Assembly (NCBI GenBank): GCA_902702965.1
Contig: CACRXP010000049.1
Span: 402,188-466,187, forward strand
Reading direction: 5' to 3'
Source: Spirometra erinaceieuropaei
Taxonomy: Eukaryota > Platyhelminthes > Cestoda > Diphyllobothriidea > Diphyllobothriidae
Length of the DNA: 64,000 nucleotides
Under the pieces are notes generated by a model. That model did no database searches and was not told the DNA's origin. It was given only the letters and a program-made list of their open reading frames with translations. The number at the start of each line of letters is the position of its first letter. Position 1 is the stretch's first letter. Shown one piece after another: positions 9,781 to 21,900 of the stretch. The translations under genes were made by a program, and so were the position numbers.

Positions 9781-10130
9781 CCGTATTACAGGGACCTTCC
9801 TATCGGTTGCAGCATCCAGGCTACACACATTTGTCCTACCGCATCAATCGACTCATCGATCTGAACGCCATGTACACCATTCTCAAAGAAATATAGAGAA
9901 GGTGATAGCCAATCGAAACGCGATGTCAGCCCACATTATTGACCTTTTGTCAGCACTGGCAAAGCAATATCGGTTTTTCGTGTATGTTTAAATTTTAGCT
10001 TTTTTTTCACGCCTTTTACACGCCCGACGACCTGAGGAGCCAGAGTCGAAAATTTACGAAATGGGTTTTGTTCACTTTTCTAAAGAACTCATTTTTCTCC
10101 GAAATATGTATATATATACACATATGCTGC
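9780..10130 (+). mobile_element. PLE 3' end with trailer
   Basis: The end of the coding part reads RINRLIDLNAMYTILKEI, corresponding to the last residues of the GIY-YIG protein at 24622-25017 (minus). The trailer also matches that element in order, including TAGCCAATC, AGCCCACA, ATGTTTAAATTTT and finally CGAAATATGTATATAT. A hammerhead-like CTGAGGAGCCAGAGTCGAAAA is present near 10030. The upstream RT part is missing, so this is a 5'-truncated or eroded copy. Confidence 0.75.
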
Positions 10131-11700
10131 ATGGTTTGCCGGACGTGATTGTGTACGGACTTAATATGTCGACAGTATCGAAAGAAGGAGGCCGGTACAG
10201 AGAAACACATAGTCTGATATGATGTTGGTTGGGGTGAGGGATGGTGTTTGCAAAGTATGTATGGCTGAAGGCCACTGCTATGAGTAGAACCAAAGAAGAT
10301 GATATTTGAAATTTCGGTATTAGTAGATTGAATGATGGTTCGCAGTCCCTCAGTAAGAGACATCAGACCGCATAAAAGGCACCATCTCGTAATTGTGAAC
10401 GGTGATTTGGAAGTTTAATTACGTTAAATTCACTGGTATGAGCAGGAGTTCAGACGGAAATATATATGAAGTTATAGCTGGAGGGGTGTTCGTACATCCC
10501 TTTAATACGAAGCAACGCTGTAAGGAATGTACCCTCTGAGGCATCGTCTGCGGTACTGTGAAGGCTAGTATCGGTTAAAATCTCTGATATTATTTAAATA
10601 AAGAGTAACAGAATGCCGTAATATTTTCCTGTACGGTGTGGTTGTTGTGCATCGGTGCTGCGGCTGTCGGCTTGAGAAACTGCATTTACCTTGCGGGCAG
10701 GCCGACAAGCTTCGCACCACATGAAATCTAATTATGACGACCTACTGAAACGAAACAAATAATATGGATTTCAGGAGGCGGCCATAAGCCAATCTTGCTT
10801 TCAGTTGTCACATATCGCCAGCAAAAGATGAAATGTGCTTTGGAAACAGGATTATCAAGCCCAAACCCGTAAGCTTTGAATTTAATATTATTTTCTTTAT
10901 ATTGTCAATTGGTAGCAATTTCTGTTGAATTGACGATAGTCCTTGAGCAGAGGTCGGGCGTCTATAAGTATCGACCAGGGACGCCTGTGAGATTATGTAG
11001 CAAGGATCGAGGCACGCTCTCAAGTAGGAAGTCATTTGACACTGAGGAAAACGTAATAGAGTCTTTAACGGATGAAAATACTAACCATGGCTAAAATGAA
11101 TGTTGCGAATTCGTCAGAGTAATGCATAAAAGTAGTCGACATTATACTATAATCCGGCAGTGAGGCGTCTTATACGCTTAGCCACCAGTCCCTTTTTCAG
11201 GCACCATCGTGTGTGCCATGAATAAATAAGTATTTTAAACTACTCTGCCAAGTTAAGTAGCCAGGAAAACAGGGCCGGTATTTTCCAAAGATGACCGTTT
11301 ACTACTAACTCTTTTGGTGACACTTAATCAAACGTACTGTCCGAAACACTAGGTTAAAAATAATTTCAAGCCGAAATGTCGCGTGATTCCAAAGGCAATA
11401 TCCCCAACTGTTTATTTTTTCATAAGACAACTAACAAATAGATTTTTATTCAATCCTGAAGCCGAAAATAGTCGTTTGCTGCAAGCAGCAGGAAGGAGGG
11501 ATGCGCATGAAAATTGTAAACGATTAAATTCAGAAGCAGGTGGGCGTGTGGGGAAATTCTAACCAATAAGGAGGGGGGCCTCAGCGCGCAAATTAACTTA
11601 TCCTTACGTTTTACAAAGGACCGTCTCTGAAATCCTGCTTAAATGCGGGTTTATAGTTGTTTCTTGAAGAGGGCTGTTTGCGAATGAAGGCGAAATTTCG
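10131..11700. other. unassigned
   Basis: The segment is AT-rich and contains no recognisable exon or transposon domain. A TATATATACACATAT stretch sits at the left edge. Scattered open frames are short and unconstrained. Confidence 0.3.
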
Positions 11701-12056
11701 AGTTCCAGGTGTATGCATATTTGAAGAAGAAGAAGAAGAGTCGAGCACCGGAACACTTCGTTTATTATCCTGAGCTTTCAGACTCGTACAGGAGTCCATC
11801 GTCAGAGGTAGTGGCAGAAACAGAACAGGCCGAGAATTGATTGAAGCCTGGGCCTCGGATGAGAACTCGGTCAATCGATTTATCGATCTGGCATCGGCGT
11901 ACAGAGTCCTTCGTAGTCGCCTCCAGTCGTGCGACGTCGGTCGATGATAGGGCCTACGTGCCTTATAACTGCCACTACCTCTGACGATGGACTCCTGTAC
12001 GAGTCTGAAAGCTCAGGATAATAAACGAAGTGTTCCGGTGCTCGACTCTTCTTCTT

Positions 12057-12087
<31 letters not shown>

Positions 12088-12135
12088 TTCTTTTTCTTCT
12101 TCTTCTTCTTCTTCTTCTTCTTCTTCAAATAGGGC
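11700..12135. mobile_element. head-to-head pair of PLE-type 3' ends
   Basis: The segment 11710-11815 (minus) and 11970-12060 (plus) are near-perfect reverse complements, meeting around a short spacer. Each holds a hammerhead-like motif: CTGACGA, stem GGACTC/GAGTCT with loop CTGTAC, then GAAAGCTC (plus copy 11981-12014; minus copy 11772-11805), followed by AGGATAATAAA. GAAAC has become GAAAG and the cleavage GTC has become CTC, so both are probably inactive. Each arm ends in a GAA/TTC run. Confidence 0.7.
12047..12126. repeat. (TTC)n microsatellite
   Basis: About 25 TTC units with one TTATTCTTTTTC interruption follow the PLE-type end on the plus strand. A shorter GAA run (about 11723-11740) ends the opposite arm. 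This is consistent with slippage at element termini. Confidence 0.9.
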
Positions 12136-13385
12136 TGTTTGCGTTCGAGTCGTTCTTGGTACACAGCGGCCCTCGGCAAAATTAGGTGTGGTGTGGTTTG
12201 ACATCTCGCCGTATATTTGTATGCAATGATTGGAGCAGTTGCGCAGGTATCCATTCGCCCACAGCACCCGTTGAAGTTAGTATGATTCATAAGTTCGTTT
12301 TGCAGCCACCTTTATGTAATGTCGACCAAATGTTCAAGTATTTGTTACATGCAAGCGGGCTTTATCGTCATAGAATTCACACCTTTTGTCTTCAACTTTA
12401 TCTGCTAAACAAAAGTTTATATTATTTTGGTTCTACGTTGTTGAAGGAGTTCTGGACGGGTTCGCGCATGTTTTCGTCATCAGAATGCTGAGCTTATCAC
12501 ATCTGAACGTGAATTCGCACTTCAGTCGGGATCTCAAAGTTCCACCTGGGTGCATTCTATACCTGGATAAGGCAGACGGGAAACATACTGTCTGGCTTTT
12601 TGGCCGTCATCAGTTAGCGTAACCCAACAGCGACGTGTTAATACTGCCGATGCTTAAGCTTTAGTACAGTGAGCAATTGAGCATTTAAGCCCGACACTCG
12701 GCCTACAGGATCGATCCCTGTCGGTTGAAATTGGGAACATCAAAAGTCACACAACAAGGACTTTCATCCATTCCAAACGATGACAGGTCAGAGATGGTCA
12801 TTTCGCTTTGCCCTGTTGCTCCCGCCCTGAACATTATCCAGGACATTGCGAAACAAGAAACAGTCACTAAGCAAGAAGTGTCATCAAGTTCGAAGCTTGA
12901 GTTGTCCAGCAAGTTGGCTTGAGGCATTGCTGGCTAACCGGTTAATCTGCTAAGTGGGCATTCCACTGCCCCTAGTTTTTGCCAACCCTGTTTCTCAGTG
13001 GTTAACTGATTATTCGTTCTCGCGTGACACTCGGCATGGACGCTAGCGTCCCAACTCTATGCACTATGGATTGAGAAATCTACCCTTGCATGGCTCACTC
13101 CTTATTACCGCCTGTGCTATTGGGAACTTCAACACTGCTTAATGAAAATAAAAACACGTACTCACAAATGTTCAGTAGATTAAATAATAATAGACTTGTA
13201 GCAAAATATGCTTTATGTAGTTCGCTAATAGCGAGGGGGCAGCTTAGTGAGGACCTCCCCCTCACCGCTAAGCGAGAAAGAGAATATATGACAGGACAAA
13301 ATAGAGCTGTTGGCTCCTTAAAAGTTGCTGTACAGGCAACGAATCTGGTTAAGGGGAACCTTGGGGGTTAATACTGATGCCCTTT
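12135..13385. other. unassigned
   Basis: Nothing firm. A segment near 12595-12620 (TCTGGCTTTTTGGCCGTCAT) resembles the 3' half of the tRNA-derived SINE family on the minus strand but is too short to call. Two plus-strand frames of 65 and 93 codons (12725-12922, 13090-13371) have no family or splice support. Confidence 0.3.
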
Positions 13386-14271
13386 NNNNNNNNNNNNNNN
13401 NNNNNNNNNNNNNNNNNNNNNNNNNNNNNNNNNNNNNNNNNNNNNNNNNNNNNNNNNNNNNNNNNNNNNNNNNNNNNNNNNNNNNNNNNNNNNNNNNNNN
13501 NNNNNNNNNNNNNNNNNNNNNNNNNNNNNNNNNNNNNNNNNNNNNNNNNNNNNNNNNNNNNNNNNNNNNNNNNNNNNNNNNNNNNNNNNNNNNNNNNNNN
13601 NNNNNNNNNNNNNNNNNNNNNNNNNNNNNNNNNNNNNNNNNNNNNNNNNNNNNNNNNNNNNNNNNNNNNNNNNNNNNNNNNNNNNNNNNNNNNNNNNNNN
13701 NNNNNNNNNNNNNNNNNNNNNNNNNNNNNNNNNNNNNNNNNNNNNNNNNNNNNNNNNNNNNNNNNNNNNNNNNNNNNNNNNNNNNNNNNNNNNNNNNNNN
13801 NNNNNNNNNNNNNNNNNNNNNNNNNNNNNNNNNNNNNNNNNNNNNNNNNNNNNNNNNNNNNNNNNNNNNNNNNNNNNNNNNNNNNNNNNNNNNNNNNNNN
13901 NNNNNNNNNNNNNNNNNNNNNNNNNNNNNNNNNNNNNNNNNNNNNNNNNNNNNNNNNNNNNNNNNNNNNNNNNNNNNNNNNNNNNNNNNNNNNNNNNNNN
14001 NNNNNNNNNNNNNNNNNNNNNNNNNNNNNNNNNNNNNNNNNNNNNNNNNNNNNNNNNNNNNNNNNNNNNNNNNNNNNNNNNNNNNNNNNNNNNNNNNNNN
14101 NNNNNNNNNNNNNNNNNNNNNNNNNNNNNNNNNNNNNNNNNNNNNNNNNNNNNNNNNNNNNNNNNNNNNNNNNNNNNNNNNNNNNNNNNNNNNNNNNNNN
14201 NNNNNNNNNNNNNNNNNNNNNNNNNNNNNNNNNNNNNNNNNNNNNNNNNNNNNNNNNNNNNNNNNNNNNNN
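13386..14271. other. assembly gap (886 N)
   Basis: The sequence is a run of N. Open frames spanning it are artefacts. Confidence 1.
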
Positions 14272-14404
14272 GAGAGCATGAGATCAGAAGAAGAGGCGAA
14301 TGCACGGGAGCATAGGGAATTTCTGAGGTAGAAAACAGGACACTGATGATAGGTAGATCCGCCTGTCCCTCTTTGTGCAATTTTGGTCCCCAGATGAAAC
14401 TGCG

Positions 14405-15010
14405 TCACATTCGAGGTAGGAAATCGTGGGAGGCAGTGGCATTGGCCAGAGAAGTCTCAGAGCCGAAGGGGTCAGGTGGAGCGGCGGGCTCTATTGCGGA
14501 GCGGATTATGTAGGTCAGCACCAGACCGAGGATAGTCAGAACAGCGACGAGTGTGACGATGCGTGCCAGTCTGTGGTTTTCAATCAAGTTAGAGTACTCG
14601 TTTGCCCTGGGCTGACGGCAACAGGCACAGCAGATGAGATCGAGGACGATGAAACGCTCCACCGGTCGCATTTGGCCCTCCCGGAAGGCAGAGGCGTAGG
14701 AGAGTGGAAGGTTGGGCACAGTAGAGGTAGAACGCCGGAGAGGTAGGGCTGAAGAGAGCCGGTTGAGACGTTGGGCCGGCACTCCAGGACCGTCCAACTC
14801 TACAGTGGTTGCTCGCTGGATCGTGCCATTGGGGAGACTGGAGTTGCGATGCATGTCTAGACGTTGGACAAAGGATAGCTTAGATGACAGAGATGACTGC
14901 TGCTGTTGGTTTTCTGCACCCTTCCCCGCAAGTTTGGCTAAACTACCTGGTTCCAATGCAGCCGACCCGCACTTGCGATTACCTTTGGCGGGAAAGAATG
15001 GTATGCTAGG
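14405..15010 (-). CDS. probable terminal exon, single-pass membrane segment
   Basis: A 201-codon minus-strand frame ends at TGA (14405-14407) and opens after an AG at 15011-15012, in phase 0. No ATG precedes the readable part, so it is taken as a 3' exon. It is rich in Ser, Arg and Leu, has a short Gln run (NQQQQ), two N-glycosylation sequons (NSS, NGT), a cysteine cluster (LICCACCRQ) that could be palmitoylated, and one strong hydrophobic helix (IVTLVAVLTILGLVLTYII) about 35 residues from the C-terminus. I do not recognise the family. The neighbouring exon 16005-16493 is on the same strand and also ends in a hydrophobic helix, so the two may belong to one transcript. No poly(A) signal was pinned down. 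Confidence 0.55.
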   Translation of the reverse strand, partial: PSIPFFPAKGNRKCGSAALEPGSLAKLAGKGAENQQQQSSLSSKLSFVQRLDMHRNSSLPNGTIQRATTVELDGPGVPAQRLNRLSSALPLRRSTSTVPNLPLSYASAFREGQMRPVERFIVLDLICCACCRQPRANEYSNLIENHRLARIVTLVAVLTILGLVLTYIIRSAIEPAAPPDPFGSETSLANATASHDFLPRM

Positions 15011-15099
15011 CTTAGAATGCCCATCAAGGAATTAGTGACTAAGTCGGAATTCCAAGGTAAAGGAGGTGAAACCTAGTTAGACAGGAAGAGGGTCAGGTC

Positions 15100-15213
15100 A
15101 CGTAAACTACAATTTGAAAAGAAAGGGTTGGGTACGAAGAAATAGAAGAAGTGCAGCCGATACAACGGCAACAGCAACAGCAACTAATACTACCATTGAC
15201 ATCACTATCATTT

Positions 15214-15299
<86 letters not shown>

Positions 15300-15833
15300 G
15301 CTGCTGCTGCTACTACTATTGCTAAAATCATGACTATTATTACATCCTTTCTTAATGCCATTTATACTTTTGGCTGTGCCACTTTTGACACAAATGTTAC
15401 TATTTTTAATACTGTCACTACCAACGCCGTCACTATTAATACTTCTGCTGCCACAATTACTACTGGTATTTCTGCAACTACTACACCTATCGCTGCAACT
15501 CTTGATTCTACTAGTACTTTTACTTCTACTACTTCTGTGACTAATAATACGGCTGCTACTACTACTACTACTACTACCAATAATAATAATATGACAGCGA
15601 CGACGACAACAACAACAACAACAACTACTACTACTACTGCTACTGACATTATTGCTAATGCCATCCTCACTATCGCCACTGTCCTTACTAGCCATTTTAC
15701 TACTGCAACTAGGTCTACCATTCTGTCACTGCTGCTAATTTCATTGCCGATTCTATTACTTGTGTTAGCATCGCAACCACTGCAGCTATTCTTCCTCCTC
15801 CTCCTCCTCCTCCTCCTCCTCCTCCTCCTCCTC

Positions 15834-15898
<65 letters not shown>

Positions 15899-15975
15899 GC
15901 TGCTGTTGCTGCTGCTGCTGCGGCTGCTGCTGCTGCCGCTATTACTGCCACTATTACTGCTGCTACCATCAGAAT
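15100..15975. repeat. large trinucleotide-repeat block (ACT, TCC, CTG)
   Basis: This is a block of perfect and imperfect triplet arrays: (CTA)n at 15214-15300, mixed ACT/ACA at about 15553-15645, (TCC)n at 15792-15835, (ACT)n at 15836-15898 and CTG/GCT at 15898-15942. It is open in several frames on both strands, giving long homopolymeric Thr, Leu, Val or Ser proteins, which is expected of triplet repeats and not evidence of a gene. It lies between two probable minus-strand exons. Confidence 0.95.
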
Positions 15976-16004
15976 AGGTTTATTGTAGCACCCCTTGGGC
16001 GCTG

Positions 16005-16493
16005 TCAGTCCATGGCTACTACCAGCAATGTCGCCACAAACGACAGTAGTGCTACGACAGCCGTTAGTACTGCACTTAAAAAGCAGAAAGGTCTTTTTCC
16101 CGACATAAGGGGCTCCTTACCAGTTCCTGTCCACGGTCGGTCTTCAAAGAGGGTGTTCTTTCGAAAAACCGGAGGCTTCTGGTTCTTCCGGCGTCCCTCA
16201 AATATGTAGGCGAGAGTCTTCCGCGGCTGCTGCAGCATACTTGGCTGACTCAGAGTGCTGTGAGTCTGCGCGGCGACAATTACTTTCAGCTTCTCTGGAC
16301 TGGCAGCAGTCTCCAGCTTCGAGGCACTCGCCAGCGAGCCAAGCAGCTTCTGGCGACCACTTTCGCCGACCACCTTGTTAGGTATCGGGCTGGGGGAGGG
16401 TTTTGCTGCCGCGGCGATTACCGCCGTTGGAGGCGGTGCTGGCGAAGCAACGATTTCCAGGCTGGTGTCAGCTGCAGCGGCAGGCGCAGGCTG
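16005..16493 (-). CDS. probable exon of an unrecognised membrane protein
   Basis: The minus strand shows a strong 3' splice site, a pyrimidine tract ending CTTCTCTTTCAG, immediately before CAGCCTGCGCCTGCC at 16493. The frame stays open for 162 codons to TGA at 16005. It is Ala/Pro/Ser-rich at first, then basic (EGRRKNQKPPVFRKNTLF), and ends in one hydrophobic helix (FCFLSAVLTAVVALLSFVAT). A GTAGTA near 16020 (after TTGCTG, phase 0) could serve as a donor, which would remove the last few codons and join to the phase-0 exon at 15010. No family is recognised. Composition differs from the transposons around it, which supports a host gene. Confidence 0.55.
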   Translation of the reverse strand, partial: QPAPAAAADTSLEIVASPAPPPTAVIAAAAKPSPSPIPNKVVGESGRQKLLGSLASASKLETAASPEKLKVIVAAQTHSTLSQPSMLQQPRKTLAYIFEGRRKNQKPPVFRKNTLFEDRPWTGTGKEPLMSGKRPFCFLSAVLTAVVALLSFVATLLVVAMD

Positions 16494-16499
16494 CTGAAA

Positions 16500-17080
16500 G
16501 AGAAGTGATAAGTTATCTAACCGCGTAGAGACTCTGTGGCCTTTCTGACCTAAACCAGGCCGGCTTTTTGAGTTGAGCGGCGGCAAAAAAAATACCACAA
16601 GCACACCTACTGAACAAACATTAGTACGTAAGGTAGCCGTGATGGAAGACATGCGGCCGCGTATTTGGCACCCGTCGAGCCTTCTTCCATTGTCAGTATG
16701 AGGCATGCCTACGTTGGCAGCGAAATGCCTACCCAGACAGTCGACTTGACGCACGCATATCAATGGCGCACCCTGCGTGACGGATCCTCTTCATAATCCA
16801 GGTACTGGACGGGTAAGCCACCACAGTGCCTCGAAAAGCGGAGGTTGAATGCTGAAAGCGAGTAATAACGGCCGATCTCAAGAAATGAGGACTACGGTGT
16901 AATGACCCCCTTGTCAAGATGGCGTTCACAGCACACCTCACATGTGTGCCTGGCTAGGTTTGGCATCTTATCAATGGTTAATCAGCCTAGAAAAAATTCC
17001 TATTCGCCGGTCTTGGTTTAACCTTGCCATTGGAAAAAAGGAACTTCAAAAGAGAAGCAGACTGAAGTTAGTCTTGGTTT
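16500..17080. other. unassigned, probable intron
   Basis: The part adjoining 16493 behaves as intron upstream of the minus-strand exon. Nothing else is recognised. Confidence 0.35.
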
Positions 17081-19640
17081 CCGGCAGGTGAAAAAGGCAC
17101 TTCAGCTGGTTTTAGATGGATAAAGTGCGGCTGTCGTCAAGATGCCCACCGAAGTCACTGAACATGTGTTTAAATAGGTCCAAAAACCAGAGAAAGCGCC
17201 CCTGGGATTCAATGAACAACACATCCGTTTATTTCCAAATACGCAAAGTAAATTCCAGTAGCTGCGATCATCGTCGAAAAATATTTTTTCTCAGCATGCT
17301 CAGAAACTAAACACAGACCTCCGAATTGACCGCCTGTGCCTACACATGAAAAAGGACCTCTGCTGGAGCCGCACTATGAATCTCTCAAACAGCGTGGAAC
17401 CACTGACACCATAAGCACCGCTTGTCAACTGCAGAAGAAATGCCAAGAACTGTGACGTGGGCAACTGAATGGTGTAATTTATGGCTAGAGATGACGAGTC
17501 GGTCGACCTTCGAAAGCCTCGTTAGTTTCAATTTGATGAATCAGGGTTGTATAGTCCAATCAAGGTTGGTGGTCTCTTCAATGGCAAAGAAAGAATGACA
17601 TCGCCTACCAAACCGGTAGGGAACGGTAGGATATCCGAGGTATTCAAGCCTCTGGGAAACTCCCCAGGACAGACAGCGGATGTTCAAGCTTTCAGTGTGT
17701 GGAGGCCCAATCCTTGAACCGCCGGACAGACTGTTGTACTACCATCCCTAATGAAACTAAACCGAGACCACCAATATTATGAAGCATGCGGAAACAGGGG
17801 TTCTGGGTAGGGCTGATAAAAGCAACCAAAACATACCTCTCGAAACAAGAAAATGCTTAGAAAACATATAATTGCAGATAACTTGCTAAAATAAACCTGT
17901 AGCACGAAAAACCTATCAAAAAAATCCACCACTTATATTTTTGTTCCTTTCAAGACTTTGACTGACAGCAACCGTTGGCTATAATATTAGCTGGAAAGCA
18001 ACCGCAACAAAGGAAGCATCATGGGGCGGAACTAAAGATAGCCCTTAGTCAAGAGCACATAACTGGTGGGGGGAAAATATGCCATGTTTGTAGCAGGACA
18101 AGCAATTTCATGTTGCGAAAAGTGCGCAGTAAACTGTGCACTTGCATTATTCTAGCAAAAAAGCAAAACTGCCTATGCAATCATCAACAAATAGCCAAAA
18201 AATACTTTTGAAAACGCAGATCGTAAGCACAAACTTACGACATAATTACAGGAAGAGTAGCAAGTAACTGATGCTGGCGACCAGACTGGTATACTATATC
18301 AGGAGAATCTTTCAAATCAAGGGACTCTTATAAGTAATCTTGTGAAAAATTTCGGAAGAAATATCCAGCTCAATTTGATGCGTCATTCCTGAGCATCATC
18401 TTAAGATAATCTCACTATCATCATATTTAGGTATGAGAAACCCAGGAAATCTCGTAATCTTGGACTGAGAGCTCGTTTGTCCGTCATTGGTACAAACAGA
18501 CAACACAAGCATAAGAATTCCACAGCAATATGTACAGGGAAGCCGGTTTAGCTCCCACAGATAAACCACAAAGTTAAGGTACCTGACGCCTCTTTGGAAG
18601 CCCCACAAAACTTACAGTCCAACAACCCGAACTACTGGACGACGATAAGTAGCACAAATATCATGGAAAACTAACAAGAATGGAGTAGCAATATTAATCC
18701 GAACAAATCAATGATCACATACTAACTGGCCCACACATAGAACTTCACGGTTGGCGTAAACGACTGCCACTACCCCGCCATATGCAAATTGCCTTACCTG
18801 GGTGGCACCGTGAGGCGGACCCCACAATCAGTGCAGATACTTCATAGTGGACTTTCAAATCCAGCAATGTCTTTGATAAACTAAGACTTCAGTATAAGAT
18901 AGTTGCGGCATGTCCTCCAAGATCATGCTGAGGATACAGGAGACGATAAATTGAAAAGGAAGCGGAGAAGCTTCGGCCGTCAATCAGAACCGACCAATTA
19001 AAGATAAACTGCGATCAGACAGTTTTGTAGATGAAGTTGCAAAAACCCAAAACGAACCCCAATACCCCTAAATCAGCCAGCGTGTTAAATATCATTACGG
19101 TGCTGACCCGACCTATCCAGGATGGCCAAGCAATGGGGATGGCTGATGAGTGTCTAATGAGACATTGGAACAGGAGAGACCAAAGGTACAAAGATTGCAA
19201 GCAGACTCCACGCAAAGCTTCAATCAAGATTCCCGGGATCATAGAGGATCAGCGGGCATAACCTTCTTCCCTGAGAGTCGGAGCAGTAATCTTTGGAGTT
19301 AACTCAATAGAGCAGAAAGGAAAACACGGGTAGACTGACTAAACACTACCGACACTCAACTGCCTGTCGCATGTACTCACTGTAAAACCCAAGAAGCGGG
19401 ATGACAATGTCTGGCACCCCCCACATTGACAGTGCCAATGAAAAAGCTAAGAGTAGTAATAACAGTAAGGGTAAAACAAGAGGTACTGGATGTCCCACCT
19501 CTCCACAAATTTTCGCCTCGGCACCAAATATTCGGAACGCAGACTGTCACTGTAGGACATGTCTGAGTACATAATAACGCAGTCAATATTTGCCTGCGAG
19601 ACATGGCCCACGGCTCATCAAGGTCCAACCATCTTCAAAA
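17080..19640 (+). pseudogene. decayed non-LTR retrotransposon (CR1/RTE-like reverse transcriptase)
   Basis: Several short in-order segments resemble one family of helminth LINE polyproteins. At 17387-17452 the frame reads KQRGTTDTISTACQLQKKCQ, the conserved RGTTD motif of the RT fingers. At 18780-18830 a CKLPYLGGT segment resembles the FTYLGST motif after the palm. At 19165-19262 the frame reads RDQRYKDCKQTPRKASIKIP, matching the basic RYKD-LK segment near the C-terminus. At 19275-19330 the frame reads RVGAVIFGVNSIEQKGKHG. Cys-containing residues after 19360 could be the C-terminal zinc finger. The frame is broken throughout, and parts between 17480 and 18700 are not alignable by eye. It is dead and may be a mosaic. 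Confidence 0.5.
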
Positions 19641-20195
19641 CCAATACACATTTACGGCCAGGACTGAACTCGTCGCAGACAACAGAATATGCCGCGGCGT
19701 CTACAACGTTCCACTCTAACCAGTAGTTTGTTCATCAAACTCGATGAGAACAACCAGTTCTCAGGAACGACAGCGACGACCTACATCACACAGCTGCAGC
19801 TATAGTGTTTCGAGAGCAGTTAAGGGTCAGAAAATCTGCAAACTGTAATGGACACAATGGACGACCGGACATTCGCTTCTGCGCTTGCTTGCGCTGCATA
19901 TCTGTAGAAGTTGTCATTTTGTCAGTCTGAGAAGAATTTGTTGTAAACTGGTCCTGATTCCTGCGGACCTCGTGAGGCCATCGGCTAGAAGCCTTCAAAA
20001 CAAGAACACTTAAACAGCCGCGAGGGCTCGAAAGCAGGTCAGGTTTGTTGGAATGAGAAAGGACTAGACAGGATTGGTCTCCGCCTCAATTTTTCGCCTC
20101 CACCTGTATGCCTGCCAAAATCGAGCCCCAATTTGACATCATGCCAGTATACCTCGCTGAGCAGTCAGACTCTTAACAATCCGACACTTCAACCG
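19640..20195. other. unassigned
   Basis: No features were recognised; this may be the untranslated end of the LINE relic. Confidence 0.3.
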
Positions 20196-20460
20196 TCGTG
20201 AACGATGATGTCCACTCCCCGTGCGCATGGATTGGTTTGTAGTGATAGCAGACATGCGCAGCATCTGCCGCGCTCTCTCCTCCCTCATCAAAATGGACTC
20301 GATGGCAAGAACACGTCAGGACAACCGGAGGCGAACTCCAGCGCAGTCGTCAACAAAGTTAAACGGCCCCTCTGCACATGTCATACACACGCCCAGGACT
20401 GCGCAGAAGAAAGGGACGGCTCGCGTCTCCCCTGGATGGTAGTGCTATAGAGGTCACACC
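20195..20460 (+). repeat. dispersed repeat R1, copy
   Basis: Shares the GCGCAGCATCTGCCGC and CTCTCTCCTCC landmarks with the copies at 21900, 22520 and 46595, and the complement of those at 39330 and 50030. Open frames inside are chance. Confidence 0.55.
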
Positions 20461-21900
20461 AAAAAGAGCCCATAGAGGTTGGCGCTGCGTCTTGAGAGGA
20501 CAGGCTTACCCTATCAGTTGACAGCCTTCCAAGCCTCGATTTTTAGCGCGTTGGGATAGATTCAAGCAGTCCCGATTTCCTTTAGTGAGGAGTGCGCTGA
20601 GGTGCCGTGGGAACGGATACAGAATGTTAATCACGCTCTATCATTCCTCTTCTGTGCACGAGTACGCTGTCCGAGCCGGTCGGCCGTCTGATTGGGCACA
20701 AATGGCCGGCGCGGCCCGAGCCTGCACCTGAACGTGCCACAACACTCTTGCGTGGTATGCGATGCACGGGCTACGCAACCTTATTAACGCGTGCCGTGAC
20801 CCTGTTGGTTCAGTGCACCTCCCATGAGGCCCGTTGGTAGATGAGGTGGGCATAACGCCCATTGGTCGGTGCAGCGGGCATCGGTTATCCAGCCACACAT
20901 TGACAGACTTGCCGCCAATCGGCCGGGCTGATCTGTAGCTGAAATGTGCGCTTACAAAATGAACGACATGGTACTGGTGGCGGGGGTGGTGGTGATGTGT
21001 GGTGATTTGTGTCACGGTGCGGACTGTTGAGGCGAGTTTGTATGCAGTGCTGACTTTAGCAGTGAATTCGAAGCTCACTAACGAGGCCAGTTCATTCGTT
21101 GAGTGCCACCTGACAGTGTGGACATGTTGGTCGTGTTCGATTGTTTAAGTCTTAGTCCACGATATTCGGACGGCCTCGTTTCTTCTTTCCTAGCCCGGCA
21201 AGACAAATAAAGATAACGTTAATGTTAATTAGGGTTTGCGGTTTTATGAATTAATATGATTTTCACGGGGAAGCGGCGTTCATTAATCTATAATTACTGG
21301 ACAGCCAAGTATGATCAGTTCAGCTTTGATCTTATACTTCCCAGTTAAGGTTCCCACAGGCGACCCTATAACAAGAAAACCCCAGATAACGACCTGAAGA
21401 ATGAATGCGATCCGCTGAATGACGACAGGCAAACCCGGAATGACTGCTACACCATTACTTGAGACTTAAGCAGTGGGACTGCTGAACAAAACGTGATCAG
21501 CCGTATTCCGTCTTGCAGCCTCGACAGGTCGATGGACAGCACTGGTTTGTGACTTTAAATATTGCCAATCACAGATGACGAAAAGTGGGCAGCTGTACTT
21601 GTTCCAAGTTGCCTGACTCGAATGTTTAAAAACTAACTGGACGGAGGCGAACCTGACGTGGTTCCGGCCAGGGGCGAGGTTGTTGCTCTCTGATAATGGC
21701 GACTGACCAGTAATGTTCGGTCCAGACATCCATGTCTCCATGGGTACACTTCTCGGTCAGTTATTTGCAAAGCCCTTCAGCGTCTAATGCCCTTATACCA
21801 GACATACAGAAGAGCGTTAAAATCTTTCTCCTATAACTTGCCGCAGCTTAGGCGCCAAAGCGGAAATGGCTCTGTCTACCTCCGACAATTCGACCATCGT
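20460..21900. other. unassigned
   Basis: A 145-codon minus-strand frame (20641-21078) is His/Arg/Ser-rich with no recognised domain and no convincing splice sites. I do not call it a gene. The rest is featureless. Confidence 0.3.

Noticed and set aside
11880..12290. A 136-codon minus-strand frame with a poly-Lys run
   Set aside because: It lies in the PLE inverted repeat and reads through the GAA/TTC microsatellite.
13325..14408. Long open frames of over 300 codons in both directions
   Set aside because: They consist almost entirely of the N gap at 13386-14271.
15093..15977. Frames of 200-287 codons on both strands in the triplet block
   Set aside because: Triplet repeats without stops are open by composition; the predicted proteins are homopolymers.
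20641..21078. A 145-codon minus-strand frame
   Set aside because: His/Arg-rich composition with no family, splice site or repeat support.
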